DNA from: an uncultured Lachnospiraceae bacterium
GTDB lineage: Bacteria > Bacillota > Clostridia > Lachnospirales > Lachnospiraceae
Reading direction: 5' to 3'
Length of the DNA stretch: 26,404 bases
NCBI GenBank assembly: GCA_910586005.1
Contig: CAJUHG010000040.1
Coordinates: 1-26,404 of the forward strand
Position numbers and translations under genes: made by a program. Below, piece after piece: positions 1 to 8,387 of the stretch. Position 1 is the stretch's first letter. Every line of letters starts with the position of its first letter. The notes beneath the pieces are model-generated. The model saw nothing but the letters and a program-made list of their open reading frames with translations. It did not search any database and was not told where the DNA came from.

Positions 1-174
1 CATAATAACATCTAGAAACATAAGTACAATTTGATCATTATTTTCTTCAAGTATTTGAATGGCCGAATCTCCATCCCCAGCTTCTAAAACGTCAAATTGT
101 TCTTCAAAAATGAATTTGAGCATTTCGCGGTTTATATCAATATCATCAACAATTAATAGTGTATTCCTTTCCAT
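1..174 (-). CDS. Response regulator receiver domain, 5' part only
   Basis: This is the N-terminal 58 codons of a response regulator; the rest lies beyond the left edge. The reading frame starts at the ATG at 174 behind a good GGAGGAAG ribosome site. The translation begins MERNTLLIVDDIDINREML, which is the first strand and acidic pocket of a CheY-like receiver (D10, D11). Near the edge it reads MFLDVIM, with D55 as the probable phosphate acceptor. What follows the receiver (DNA binding, HD-GYP, GGDEF or none) cannot be seen. It is divergent from the histidine phosphatase at 443. The family call is secure; the output function is unknown. Confidence 0.85.
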   Translation of the reverse strand, partial: MERNTLLIVDDIDINREMLKFIFEEQFDVLEAGDGDSAIQILEENNDQIVLMFLDVIM

Positions 175-378
175 GACTTCCTCCAGTAACTCATTTTTTG
201 CATCATAAAACAAAGCAAATATGAATGATGTCAATTTCCCATCTTTTCATAAAAAACATACCTGCTTTACGTATCAATCATATAAATGTGTATAAGTCCC
301 ATTATTATATAACTAGTGGGTATTATATCATATGTTTCTTCTGAAATCAACTATATCAATATCTTCTTTTTCTCTTTC

Positions 379-407
379 TTGCCTCAAAGAAAAAGATACA
401 TTATAAT
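379..407 (+). promoter_or_regulatory. Probable sigma-A promoter for the histidine phosphatase gene
   Basis: A -35-like TTGCCT at 379-384 and a perfect TATAAT at 402-407 are separated by 17 bases. They lie about 35 bases ahead of the start codon at 443, and an AAGGAGAT ribosome site follows at 431-438. The spacing and the -10 box are close to consensus; the -35 box matches at four of six bases. Confidence 0.6.
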
Positions 408-442
408 AAACAAAAACAAATGAAAGCTGAAAGGAGATACTT

Positions 443-1159
443 ATGAAATTAATTTTTATTCGGCATGGAGAACCAGATTATACCATTGATTCTTTAACGG
501 AAAAAGGTTGGCGTGAAGCAGAATTATTGTCACAAAGAATTGAAAAATGGGAAGTTACAGACTTCTACTGTTCTCCACTTGGACGTGCTAAAGATACTGC
601 AAAATCTACTTTGCAAAAACTGAACAGAACAGCTCAAACACTAGATTGGTTACGTGAATTTAAGGCTCCTATTTGGGATGAAATGATGCAACGCCGGAAA
701 GTACCTTGGGATTTTTATCCTGAATTTATCAATGCACATCCAGAACTATTTCATCTAGAAAAGTGGAGTGGCAATCAGGTTATGGCAGAGGGTGAAGTTG
801 GCTCACAATATCAATGGGTATGTAAAGAACTTGACAATCTTCTTATAAAGTATGGTTATATAAGAGAAGGTTATCGTTACCATACCAATGAAAATACCAA
901 AAAAGATGCTGTGGTTGTCTGTTTCTGTCATCTTGGAATTACATGTGCGCTTATGTCACATCTAATTAACACAACACCTAGTCAATTATGGCAAGGATTT
1001 TTTTTGGCTCCTACTTCTATAACAGTTATAGGTACAGAAGAACGTACTCCAAAGGAAGCCTATTTCCGTTGCCAATCAATGGGAGATACCGCCCATCTTC
1101 TTATGGGGAATGAACCTGTTTCTTACTATGGATATTTTACAGACCCTTTCCAAGGATAA
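443..1159 (+). CDS. Histidine phosphatase (phosphoglycerate mutase-like) family protein
   Basis: This 238-residue soluble protein belongs to the histidine phosphatase superfamily, whose members form a phosphohistidine during transfer or hydrolysis of phosphate from small molecules or proteins. The signature RHGEPDY is at residues 7-13, with H8 the probable nucleophile. R48 lies in SPLGRAKDTA, and the second catalytic histidine is probably H163 in CFCHLGIT. The insert at residues 70-150 is longer than in a minimal phosphatase. The start has a clear AAGGAGAT ribosome site and an upstream promoter. It is the only plus-strand gene in the window and stands alone, so context gives no substrate. The family call is firm; a true glycolytic mutase is unlikely. 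Confidence 0.88.
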   Translation: MKLIFIRHGEPDYTIDSLTEKGWREAELLSQRIEKWEVTDFYCSPLGRAKDTAKSTLQKLNRTAQTLDWLREFKAPIWDEMMQRRKVPWDFYPEFINAHPELFHLEKWSGNQVMAEGEVGSQYQWVCKELDNLLIKYGYIREGYRYHTNENTKKDAVVVCFCHLGITCALMSHLINTTPSQLWQGFFLAPTSITVIGTEERTPKEAYFRCQSMGDTAHLLMGNEPVSYYGYFTDPFQG

Positions 1160-1175
1160 CACTTTACATATATTT

Positions 1176-1285
1176 TTTAACCTCATCAAGGAAATCCCCT
1201 GCTTTCATGTCACAGAGTGATAAGTGGGGGAGGACTTGTTTTATTGGGAGTGCAAACTCCCACTACTTTGACTTTAGCAGTTCAT
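1176..1285 (+). repeat. Dispersed palindromic intergenic repeat, family 2, degenerate copy
   Basis: This segment matches, in opposite orientation, the element at 20469-20591. Bases 1176-1201 match its end at 24 of 26 positions, starting TTTAACC and ending CCCCTG. ACTTGTTT is followed by a GGGAGT-GCAA-ACTCCC hairpin (1246-1261) in the same order as in the other copy, and a shared AGCAG follows. The longer hairpin of the other copy is decayed here. The rest of 1160-1389 holds only a small TATTCTT/AAGAATA hairpin at 1297-1317. No ORF was found. Confidence 0.6.
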
Positions 1286-1389
1286 AGGAGCGCAAATATT
1301 CTTACCATTCAAGAATACTCAGGATGTTCTTTCCATGTAGCACACATAATACAATATATAGTAATTTTATCTTTGCGCTTCTTTCTCAC

Positions 1390-2511
1390 TTAAAATTTCC
1401 TAAATTCATTTATATCATTTATTAACTCGCGTATACAGCGCAACTGATTATTGAATACTCCTGCCTGAAATAAATTAATCAATATCATCCCTACAGGTAC
1501 TGCTACAATCATACCAATAATACTACTAAATTTATAACCAATATACATAAAAATCAAGGTTGCCAATGGATTCATTCCAATTGTGTCTCCAACAATCTTT
1601 GGTTGAATTACTTGACGAACAATCTGTGTCACTGCATATAGAATAATTAGCCCTACTGCAATTTGATAGTCACCAGATAAAATCTTTATAGCTGCCCAAG
1701 GCCATAACACAGTTCCTGTTCCAAAAAAGGGAAGCATATCTAAAAATGCAATTAAAAATGCAACAAGCAATACATAATCTACTTTTAATAAAAAAAGTCC
1801 AATTATTAATATCACATATATTACACCCATAATCTTAAATTGCGCTTTAAAATAGCCTCCTACTACATGTTTTAAATCATTGATCACCCCAGAAACTTGA
1901 TTCCAAAGCCCCAAAGGTACACTTTTTTTTATTCCAAGTAATATAGTATCACGCTCCGCTGTAAAAAAATAAGCAGATAAAATACACATAATAATTGCAA
2001 TTAAAGTTGCTGGCACATTTTTGGCAAAATTCCCCGCTGCCTCAAATGTGGGTTCTCCTATTGCTTGTACTAGATTGCTGGCATACCCTGCAAAGTTATC
2101 AGTCACACTCTTAATATTTTTTTGTATATCTTTTGGAAGCTTATCATAAAACACTTGTAAGTTTTCTCCAATTTCTTCAAAATCTTCCTGCGCATTTTCA
2201 TAAATTTGAGGCAAATTTGCAATTAAATTTCCAGCTTCCGCAGCAAGACGAGAAATTCCCAAATATCCAAGTCCAATTACAAGTGCTAGTACTCCAATAA
2301 TTATCATCATAGAACCATGTTTTCTTACAATCTTTACTCTTCTTTCTAGAAAACGCACAAGTGGATTGGCAATCATAGATATGATCCAGCCTATTACAAA
2401 AGGCATAAAAAACACAATCAACTTTGGAAAGATAAATCCAAAACATATGATAATAAAAATGGCAACTAACAGATTCACCAGTATTTTTAAGTATTTTGTA
2501 GACTGCTTCAT
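1390..2511 (-). CDS. ytvI: Sporulation integral membrane protein YtvI (AI-2E transporter family)
   Basis: This 373-residue polytopic membrane protein is of the AI-2E/PerM family and matches the length of Bacillus YtvI. It has an N-terminal pair of hydrophobic segments (about residues 8-48), a third at about 66-90, a predicted extracytoplasmic helical stretch rich in Asp, Glu and Gln (about 95-160), and a C-terminal hydrophobic block. The family's conserved C-terminal segment includes FLDMLPFFGTG and the region QPKIVGDTIGMNP. The ATG at 2511 has a GGGGAT ribosome site. YtvI proteins are found in spore formers and are under sporulation control in Bacillus (family knowledge). The transported substrate, if any, is unknown. 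No strong promoter is visible upstream. Confidence 0.85.
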   Translation of the reverse strand: MKQSTKYLKILVNLLVAIFIIICFGFIFPKLIVFFMPFVIGWIISMIANPLVRFLERRVKIVRKHGSMMIIIGVLALVIGLGYLGISRLAAEAGNLIANLPQIYENAQEDFEEIGENLQVFYDKLPKDIQKNIKSVTDNFAGYASNLVQAIGEPTFEAAGNFAKNVPATLIAIIMCILSAYFFTAERDTILLGIKKSVPLGLWNQVSGVINDLKHVVGGYFKAQFKIMGVIYVILIIGLFLLKVDYVLLVAFLIAFLDMLPFFGTGTVLWPWAAIKILSGDYQIAVGLIILYAVTQIVRQVIQPKIVGDTIGMNPLATLIFMYIGYKFSSIIGMIVAVPVGMILINLFQAGVFNNQLRCIRELINDINEFRKF

Positions 2512-2609
2512 ATTTTATCCCCTTTTCTTTATTTTTTCAAAGATATATTTACTCATTTGATAAATTACTTTTACTTTACCATAACAGACATTCATCGTAA
2601 AGATATAAG

Positions 2610-2650
2610 TGCTATTGAAAATCAAATACCCCGCAACAAAATTAACGGGG
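2610..2650 (-). terminator. Probable terminator after the zinc transporter operon
   Basis: Read on the minus strand, CCCCG (2650-2646) pairs with CGGGG (2633-2629) around a 12-base loop and is followed by the T-rich TATTTGATTTTC. It lies about 80 bases past the znuB stop. The stem is short (5 bp, all G-C), so confidence is moderate. Confidence 0.5.
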
Positions 2651-2731
2651 CATAAAGTTCGTTATGTGTAGTAAACTGTAGATTTTTTGATTATTCATCA
2701 CCATAAGAGTTTTAGCAAGTGAAAAAATAAA

Positions 2732-3544
2732 TTACAGATTATTTTTTCTTCCCCATATATAAGTTATAAAATAAATAATAGAAGCAATCATTACAATCGT
2801 GGGCCCTGTAGCCACATTTACATAATAAGAAATTACTAGACCTAGTATTCCTGAAAATAGTGAAAATACTATAGAAAAGAAATGATACTCTCTTATATTT
2901 TCAGAAATATTTCTACTAGAGGCTGCTGGTAAGATTAGTAATGCATTAATAATTAAAATCCCAATCCATTTAATGGATACCATAACAATCAATGCTGTCA
3001 ATATTGCAAACAAGTTTTCCATCCAAGCTGCTGAAATATGATAACTTTTTGCCAAAGTTCTATTTAAACTTACTGCTAATAATTTATTAAAACCAAATAT
3101 CCAAAATCCAAAGGTAAGAACCAAAATTAATAAAAGATATAATAATTCTTGTACTGTGATACTTAAAATATCTCCAACCAAAATACTAGAATATTTACTA
3201 AAGTTTCCACCCCTAGATAAAATTGCAAGTCCCAAAGCCATACTGCAAGAAGAAAAAACAGAAATTACAGTATCGGTAGAAGCTGCTATTTTGCTACTAA
3301 TTTGATTTAAAAGTAATGAAAATATCACAGCAAACACAATCATAGAAATATTGGTATCCTCTATTCCAAATACTACGCCCACTGCAATACCTGTTAATGC
3401 TGAATGTCCCAATGCATCTGAAAAAAATGCCATTTTTCGGTTTACTATCATGGTTCCCATCAATCCAAATAGGGGGGTAATAACTAAAATTGCTACAAAA
3501 GCATATCTCATAAAATCATACTGTAACCATGAAAAAACCTCCAT
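2732..3544 (-). CDS. znuB: Zinc ABC transporter, permease subunit
   Basis: This is the membrane permease of an ABC-3 family metal importer (ZnuB/TroC type), 270 residues with about eight hydrophobic segments. Family hallmarks visible are FMRYAF and LFGLMGTMIVNRKMAFFSDALGHSALTG near the N-terminus, given here in part, and SIKWIGILIINALLILPAA in the second half. It starts one base after the znuC stop, with its AAGGAGG ribosome site inside the end of znuC, so the two are co-translated. It would pair with the ATPase at 3546-4292 and the binding protein at 4461-5369. Zinc rather than manganese is inferred from the binding protein's ligands. Confidence 0.9.
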   Translation of the reverse strand: MEVFSWLQYDFMRYAFVAILVITPLFGLMGTMIVNRKMAFFSDALGHSALTGIAVGVVFGIEDTNISMIVFAVIFSLLLNQISSKIAASTDTVISVFSSCSMALGLAILSRGGNFSKYSSILVGDILSITVQELLYLLLILVLTFGFWIFGFNKLLAVSLNRTLAKSYHISAAWMENLFAILTALIVMVSIKWIGILIINALLILPAASSRNISENIREYHFFSIVFSLFSGILGLVISYYVNVATGPTIVMIASIIYFITYIWGRKNNL

Positions 3545-3545
3545 A

Positions 3546-4292
3546 TTATGTTTCCTCCTTTTCTAACTGGAACACTTTTAAAAATTCTTTACTTTGATAT
3601 ACTTCTTTTACACTTCCCTGTTTTAATACCGTTTTTTCCAAAAGTATCACTTTATCTGCATATCGCTTTACATAATCTAAATCGTGAGAAATTAAAATAA
3701 TTGCCAAATCATAATGTTCCTTCAATTGATAAATTGTCTTATAAAAAAGTTCCATTCCATTTCTATCAATCCCTGATACAGGTTCATCTAATAATAGTAA
3801 ATTAGGCGAATCCATAATTGCCATAGAAAGTAACACTCTTTGCAATTCACCACCCGATAAATTACATACCTGCTTGTCTAGCAAATAATCTGCCTCAAAT
3901 ACTTTTAAATAATCTAAAATCTTATTTTTTACTTTTCTATTTTTTACTAAGAATACTGGAAAATGACTTTGATAAGAAGCTATCATATCATATACACTAA
4001 CAGGAGTTTGCTTCTCAATATTTAAAGACTGAGGAACATATCCAATTTTCAATTTCTGTATTTGACCATTTTCTCTATCCTTAAATTCAATATTTCCGGT
4101 ATGTGGAATATCTCCTAATATAGCACGAATTAAAGTGGATTTTCCTGCTCCATTTGGCCCTATCACAGCATTCAAACTGCCACAGTGCATATGAAGATTA
4201 ATATCCTTTAAAATTTCCTGATTTCCCAGAGACACTCCCAAATGATTCACTTTGATACAATGTAATCCACAAGGTTTTATTATTTTTTTCAA
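3546..4292 (-). CDS. znuC: Zinc ABC transporter, ATP-binding subunit
   Basis: This 248-residue cytoplasmic ATPase powers the metal importer. Visible motifs are Walker A GPNGAGKS (45-52), the signature LSGGE (145-149), Walker B LLLLDE (165-170) and the switch histidine H203 in LISHDLDYV. The best-supported start is the TTG at 4292, about 10 bases after an AAGGATGAG ribosome site; no ATG lies near the expected N-terminus. An intergenic structured element of family 1 (about 4367-4447) separates it from znuA. Motifs are intact, so the subunit should be active. Confidence 0.9.
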   Translation of the reverse strand: MKKIIKPCGLHCIKVNHLGVSLGNQEILKDINLHMHCGSLNAVIGPNGAGKSTLIRAILGDIPHTGNIEFKDRENGQIQKLKIGYVPQSLNIEKQTPVSVYDMIASYQSHFPVFLVKNRKVKNKILDYLKVFEADYLLDKQVCNLSGGELQRVLLSMAIMDSPNLLLLDEPVSGIDRNGMELFYKTIYQLKEHYDLAIILISHDLDYVKRYADKVILLEKTVLKQGSVKEVYQSKEFLKVFQLEKEET

Positions 4293-4366
4293 ATTTTCTC
4301 ATCCTTTTTATACAGAAGTTCTACTTGTTCCTATTTTTGAAGGAATGTCATTCTATTTTTATCTCA

Positions 4367-4447
4367 GTCGGATTGCAGAGGTGCGGATTTATTTCTGTCA
4401 GCAAAGCTGACCCGCACCCCGCAACAAGAACGCCGATGGCGTTCTTG
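4367..4447 (-). repeat. Structured dispersed element, family 1, copy A (between znuA and znuC)
   Basis: Read on the minus strand, a 10-bp hairpin comes first (CAAGAACGCC at 4425-4434 with GGCGTTCTTG at 4438-4447). Then TTGCGGGGTGCGG pairs with CCGCACCTCTGCAA. This second stem encloses a GTCAGC-TTT-GCTGAC hairpin (4397-4411) and a 10-base linker. The same order occurs at 9735-9807 and 17403-17490 with different stem sequences. The 4293-4460 gap holds no ORF. Within an operon the element could be a partial terminator or a processing site; that is inference. Confidence 0.65.
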
Positions 4448-4460
4448 AATGTGTGTTAAT

Positions 4461-5369
4461 TTACATCTCTTCTAAAGCTTGTTTTATAATATCAATATTT
4501 TTCTGCATGGCAGTAAGATAACTATCAGTCTCATAATTTCCTCTTACTAAGGTATCTAAATAATATACTTTGGAATCTGTTTCTTTTTCTACCGTTTCTC
4601 CCATATCTTTTCCATATAATTCTTCTGCAAAAATCATAGAAACCTGATTTTTTGTAATAATTGCTAACATATCTGCTATCTCGCCTGCGCTTACTTGACG
4701 CTCTTCATCTAAATTTAAACAATATACAACATTCCATCCAAATTGTTCTGCAATATATGCATATGCCTCATGAAAAATCACAACATTATTTTTAAATTCT
4801 GTTTTCAGTGTATCAATCTGATTTGTTAGATTTTCTATTTTTTTACAATAAATATTAGCATTCTCCTGATAGATACTAGCATTTTTTTTATCTACACGAC
4901 TAAGCGTATCTGCAATATTTTTTACCATCTGTGTATATAATCTGGTATCCATCCATTGATGGGCATTTTCACTTCCCTCTTCTTTTTGAAGTTCCAAGCC
5001 TTTTGTTGTTTCTGATATCTCAAGATTGGGATATACTTTTCCAACTTCTGCCAAAAAAGTTTCTATCCCACCACCATTAATAATAAATATATCTGCTTTT
5101 GACAGTAATTTCATATCCTGAGCTGTCAACTGGTAATCATGCATACATCCTGTTTGAGGTTCACTTAAATTTTCTAATAAAATCGTCTCACTATCCCCTA
5201 CCACATTCTTTACAGCAATATACACTGGATAAAAAGAAGTAACAACTTGAATCCTCTCTGTATGTTCATTTCTTTCTTCTATATTTATAAAGATTTTCGT
5301 AAAAATACCGCCTGCCAAAGTTATGGCAAGCAGCATATATAGTACAAATAAATATTTCTTTTTTTTCAC
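4461..5369 (-). CDS. znuA: Zinc ABC transporter, substrate-binding protein
   Basis: This 302-residue cluster A-I metal-binding protein captures the ion outside the membrane. One hydrophobic N-terminal segment (about 6-28) acts as a signal or anchor. Likely ligands are H77 (in GCMHDYQL), H137 (NAHQWMD), H200 (IFHEAYAYIAEQFGW) and D272 (YYLDTL). A histidine at the third position is the zinc type; manganese-type relatives have glutamate there (family knowledge). No His-rich loop is present. No lipobox cysteine follows the hydrophobic segment, which is unusual for a Gram-positive binding protein and suggests an uncleaved anchor. The start is the GTG at 5369 behind GGAGGAATTT. It follows engB by 15 bases, so it probably shares that transcript. 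Confidence 0.9.
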   Translation of the reverse strand: MKKKKYLFVLYMLLAITLAGGIFTKIFINIEERNEHTERIQVVTSFYPVYIAVKNVVGDSETILLENLSEPQTGCMHDYQLTAQDMKLLSKADIFIINGGGIETFLAEVGKVYPNLEISETTKGLELQKEEGSENAHQWMDTRLYTQMVKNIADTLSRVDKKNASIYQENANIYCKKIENLTNQIDTLKTEFKNNVVIFHEAYAYIAEQFGWNVVYCLNLDEERQVSAGEIADMLAIITKNQVSMIFAEELYGKDMGETVEKETDSKVYYLDTLVRGNYETDSYLTAMQKNIDIIKQALEEM

Positions 5370-5384
5370 AAATTCCTCCAGCTT

Positions 5385-5966
5385 TTATAATAACTGTTCT
5401 ATAAATTCCCAAATTTCTTCTCTCCCTTGTTTCGTTTGAGCTGAATAAGGGAAAATAGGAGTTCCTGACTTTAGGTTCAATCCATTTCTTATGATTTTCA
5501 ACTGTTTTTGTATTTGGCTTCTATTAATTTTATCTAATTTTGTTGCAATAATAATAGGTTCATATCCTTGATAAAGCACCCATTCATACATTTGCTTATC
5601 ATTTGCAGATGGTTCATGTCTAATATCCACCAACAAAAAAACTGCCTTAAGTTGTTTAGAAGTATGCAAATAATTTTCAATCATTTGTCCCCATTTTTCC
5701 TTTTCCTGAATGGAAACTTTAGCATATCCATAGCCTGGCAAATCTACCAAATACAGGCATTGATTGATATTATAATAGTTGATAGTTTGTGTTTTTCCAG
5801 GTTGCGCCGAAGTTCTAGCCAAGGATTTCCGATTCATCAATCCATTAATTAAAGAAGATTTTCCCACATTCGATTTCCCTGCAAAAGCCACCTCTGGCTT
5901 ATCTGTATCTGGCAATTTACTCGTAATTCCACAAACCGTTTCTAATGCTACCGATTTAATTATCAT
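5385..5966 (-). CDS. engB: Ribosome biogenesis GTPase YsxC/EngB
   Basis: This 193-residue TRAFAC-class GTPase is needed for 50S subunit assembly in the Bacillus and E. coli homologues. G1 is GKSNVGKSS (30-38), the G3 region is DLPGYGYAKV, and G4 is TKLDK. A longer frame is open back to 6080, but the ATG at 5966 gives the family length (Bacillus YsxC is about 195) and the normal N-terminus. The site ahead of it (AGAGAG) is weak. Instead, a 20-codon ORF with a strong ribosome site ends in an ATGA overlap with this start, which implies translational coupling. It lies between lon and znuA, as lon-ysxC neighbours do in other Firmicutes. Confidence 0.93.
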   Translation of the reverse strand: MIIKSVALETVCGITSKLPDTDKPEVAFAGKSNVGKSSLINGLMNRKSLARTSAQPGKTQTINYYNINQCLYLVDLPGYGYAKVSIQEKEKWGQMIENYLHTSKQLKAVFLLVDIRHEPSANDKQMYEWVLYQGYEPIIIATKLDKINRSQIQKQLKIIRNGLNLKSGTPIFPYSAQTKQGREEIWEFIEQLL

Positions 5967-6025
5967 ATTATTCTCTCTTTCTCTATCTCTTTGCAATCTG
6001 CCAAAAATTGTGATACAGCAATCAT
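5963..6025 (-). CDS. 20-codon ORF coupled to the engB start (possible leader peptide)
   Basis: Between lon and engB, a strong GGCAGGAGGGG ribosome site lies 5 bases before the ATG at 6025. The frame encodes MIAVSQFLADCKEIEKERII and stops at a TGA that overlaps the engB ATG as ATGA. The site is much stronger than the one belonging directly to engB. The peptide matches no family I recognise. It may serve only to load ribosomes onto engB, or may be a short functional peptide. Evidence is the sequence arrangement alone. Confidence 0.45.
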   Translation of the reverse strand: MIAVSQFLADCKEIEKERII

Positions 6026-6066
6026 AATATCCCCTCCTGCCATTCGGCGTTTCACAAGGTATCCTA

Positions 6067-8376
6067 TTATAATAAAGCAACCTCTAACACTTGTTCCATA
6101 TTTTCTACAAACACAATTTCTAACCCTTTTTTGATTTCTTGGGCAATCTCACCTACATCTGGTTCATTTTTCTTTGGTACACATATCGTTTTAATTCCTG
6201 CATTTTTAGCAGCAAGAATTTTTTCTTTCAAACCGCCAATCGGCAGTACTCTTCCACGAAGTGTAATCTCTCCTGTCATTGCTACATCTTTTCTCACTTT
6301 TCTTTTGGTTATAGCAGAAAGCATAGCTGTTGCCATAGTAATTCCTGCGGAAGGTCCATCTTTTGGTACTGCTCCCTCTGGAATATGAATATGAATGTCA
6401 TACTCTTTGAAAAATTCTTTATCAATTTGATATTTTTCACTGACAGAACGAATATAACTGATTCCCGCCTTGGCAGATTCTTTCATAACATCTCCTAGCT
6501 GTCCTGTAAGCTGAAATTCTCCTTTTCCTGGCATAATATTAACTTCAATCTGTAAAGTATCTCCTCCTACACTCGTCCATGCAAGTCCTCTTACAATTCC
6601 AATTTCATCCATTTCATTGATTAAATCATAATTGTATTTTTCCTTTCCAAGAAATTTCTCCAAATTACCTTCTGTTATTTTAACAGTCTTTTTCTCTTTT
6701 TGATAAATTTCTCTTGCTGCCTTCCGACAGATTTCTCCAATTTTACGCTCTAGATTTCTCACGCCTGCTTCTCTTGTATAACCACGAATCAATTTTTCCA
6801 ATGCTCGTTCACTAATGGATAATTGTCTTTCTTTTAAACCATTCTTTTTCATCTGTTTTGCAATTAGATGTTCTTTGGCAATATGTGCTTTTTCATTCTC
6901 TGTATAACTGCTAACTTCTATAATTTCCATACGGTCTAACAGAGGTTTTTGAATTCCTTGTAAAGAGTTTGCAGTAGCAATAAATAATACTTCAGACAAA
7001 TCCAATGGCAATTCCACATAATGGTCTCGAAAACGACTATTCTGTTCGCTATCTAATACTTCTAATAGTGCAGAAGCTGTATCTCCTTTATAATCACTGC
7101 TTATTTTATCAATTTCATCCAAAAGCATCAAAGGATTCTTTACACCAGCATTTTTCAAACCATTCGCAATTCTTCCAGGCATAGCCCCTACATAAGTTTT
7201 TCTATGTCCTCTGATTTCTGCCTCATCTCTAACACCGCCAAGACTAATACGCACATATTTTTTATCTAATGCACGGGCAACAGAACGAGCAATACTAGTC
7301 TTACCCGTTCCCGGAGGACCTACCAAACAAATAATAGGGCTATCTCCTTTTTTCGTCAAGTTTCGCACTGCTAAAAATTCTAACATACGCTCCTTCACTT
7401 TTTCCATCCCATAATGGTCTTCATTCAAAATCCTCTCTGCATCTTCTAAATTTTTATTGTCCTTAGAGGCCTTGTTCCAAGGTAATTCTAAAATTGTTTC
7501 AATATATCCTCTAATCACTGCACTTTCAGAAGAATTTGATGAAACGTTCTTAAAACGTTCAATTTCTTTTTTTAGTTTTTCTTTTACTTCTTTGTCTGCT
7601 TTTAGTTTTTTCGCATCCTCTAAATAGTGATCTGCCTCAGATACAGTACTATCTTCTCCCAACTCTTCCCGAATTAATTTCAGTTGTTCACGCAGGATAT
7701 ATTCTTTTTGATTTTTATCTACTTTTTCTTTTACTTTAGTTTGAAATTCTGTTTTGATTTGAATGACATTAATCTCATTCAATATAATAATCATTAATGT
7801 TTCATATCGCTCTTGTAGGGAATCTGCCTCTAAAATTCTTTGTTTTTGCTCATATCCCACTGGGAGATTACTTCCAATATAATCCAGTAACTTTTCTAAA
7901 GATGATATTTCTTGCATCTGTTTGATTAGTTCTTTTCCATGTTTTGGATTTAGTAGACAATATCTAGTAAAGGTTTCCCTAATCCCACGTAACATTGCCT
8001 CTTGAATTTCTGCTGGAAGTAATTCCTCTACTCTATCTAATAATTCAACCGTAGCACATAGAAATTCTTCCTGTTCTATCTCTTCTAAACGTGCACGTGT
8101 TTCCCCTTCCACTAGCACTCTAACAATATTATTTTGGAGTTTAATTACTTGCTTAATTTCTGCAAGAATTCCAATAGTATATAAATCTTCTTTTTCTGGT
8201 TCTTCTTTTTCAATATTCTTCTGTGTAATTAAGAATACCATTTGGTCTTCCATCATAGCAGTTTCCACTGCTCGAATGGAGCGATTTCTACTTACATCAA
8301 AATGTGCTACCATACTAGGAAGTATGGTCATTCCCCGAAGTGCCACTGCTGGGATTTTTCTGTATTTTTCATTCAT
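6067..8376 (-). CDS. lon: ATP-dependent protease Lon
   Basis: This 769-residue cytoplasmic AAA+ serine protease degrades damaged and regulatory proteins. The N-terminal LonN substrate domain spans about residues 1-205, followed by a charged coiled-coil linker (about 205-280). Walker A is GPPGTGKT (353-360) and Walker B is LMLLDEID (416-423). The C-terminal peptidase domain carries S676 in PKDGPSAG and K719 in GLKEK, the Ser-Lys dyad. The length is normal for bacterial LonA. The ATG at 8376 has a GAGGAG ribosome site, 11 bases after the clpX stop, so clpX and lon are one transcription unit. Nothing is missing. Confidence 0.97.
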   Translation of the reverse strand: MNEKYRKIPAVALRGMTILPSMVAHFDVSRNRSIRAVETAMMEDQMVFLITQKNIEKEEPEKEDLYTIGILAEIKQVIKLQNNIVRVLVEGETRARLEEIEQEEFLCATVELLDRVEELLPAEIQEAMLRGIRETFTRYCLLNPKHGKELIKQMQEISSLEKLLDYIGSNLPVGYEQKQRILEADSLQERYETLMIIILNEINVIQIKTEFQTKVKEKVDKNQKEYILREQLKLIREELGEDSTVSEADHYLEDAKKLKADKEVKEKLKKEIERFKNVSSNSSESAVIRGYIETILELPWNKASKDNKNLEDAERILNEDHYGMEKVKERMLEFLAVRNLTKKGDSPIICLVGPPGTGKTSIARSVARALDKKYVRISLGGVRDEAEIRGHRKTYVGAMPGRIANGLKNAGVKNPLMLLDEIDKISSDYKGDTASALLEVLDSEQNSRFRDHYVELPLDLSEVLFIATANSLQGIQKPLLDRMEIIEVSSYTENEKAHIAKEHLIAKQMKKNGLKERQLSISERALEKLIRGYTREAGVRNLERKIGEICRKAAREIYQKEKKTVKITEGNLEKFLGKEKYNYDLINEMDEIGIVRGLAWTSVGGDTLQIEVNIMPGKGEFQLTGQLGDVMKESAKAGISYIRSVSEKYQIDKEFFKEYDIHIHIPEGAVPKDGPSAGITMATAMLSAITKRKVRKDVAMTGEITLRGRVLPIGGLKEKILAAKNAGIKTICVPKKNEPDVGEIAQEIKKGLEIVFVENMEQVLEVALL

Positions 8377-8387
8377 GTTATTTCTCC

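Noticed and set aside
5967..6080. N-terminal extension of EngB
   Set aside because: The frame is open but would make EngB about 38 residues longer than the family and overlap lon; the extension has no ribosome site and no family similarity.
6131..6498. Plus-strand open frames opposite lon
   Set aside because: They lie fully antisense to a well-conserved protease domain, lack ribosome sites and have no protein-like motifs.
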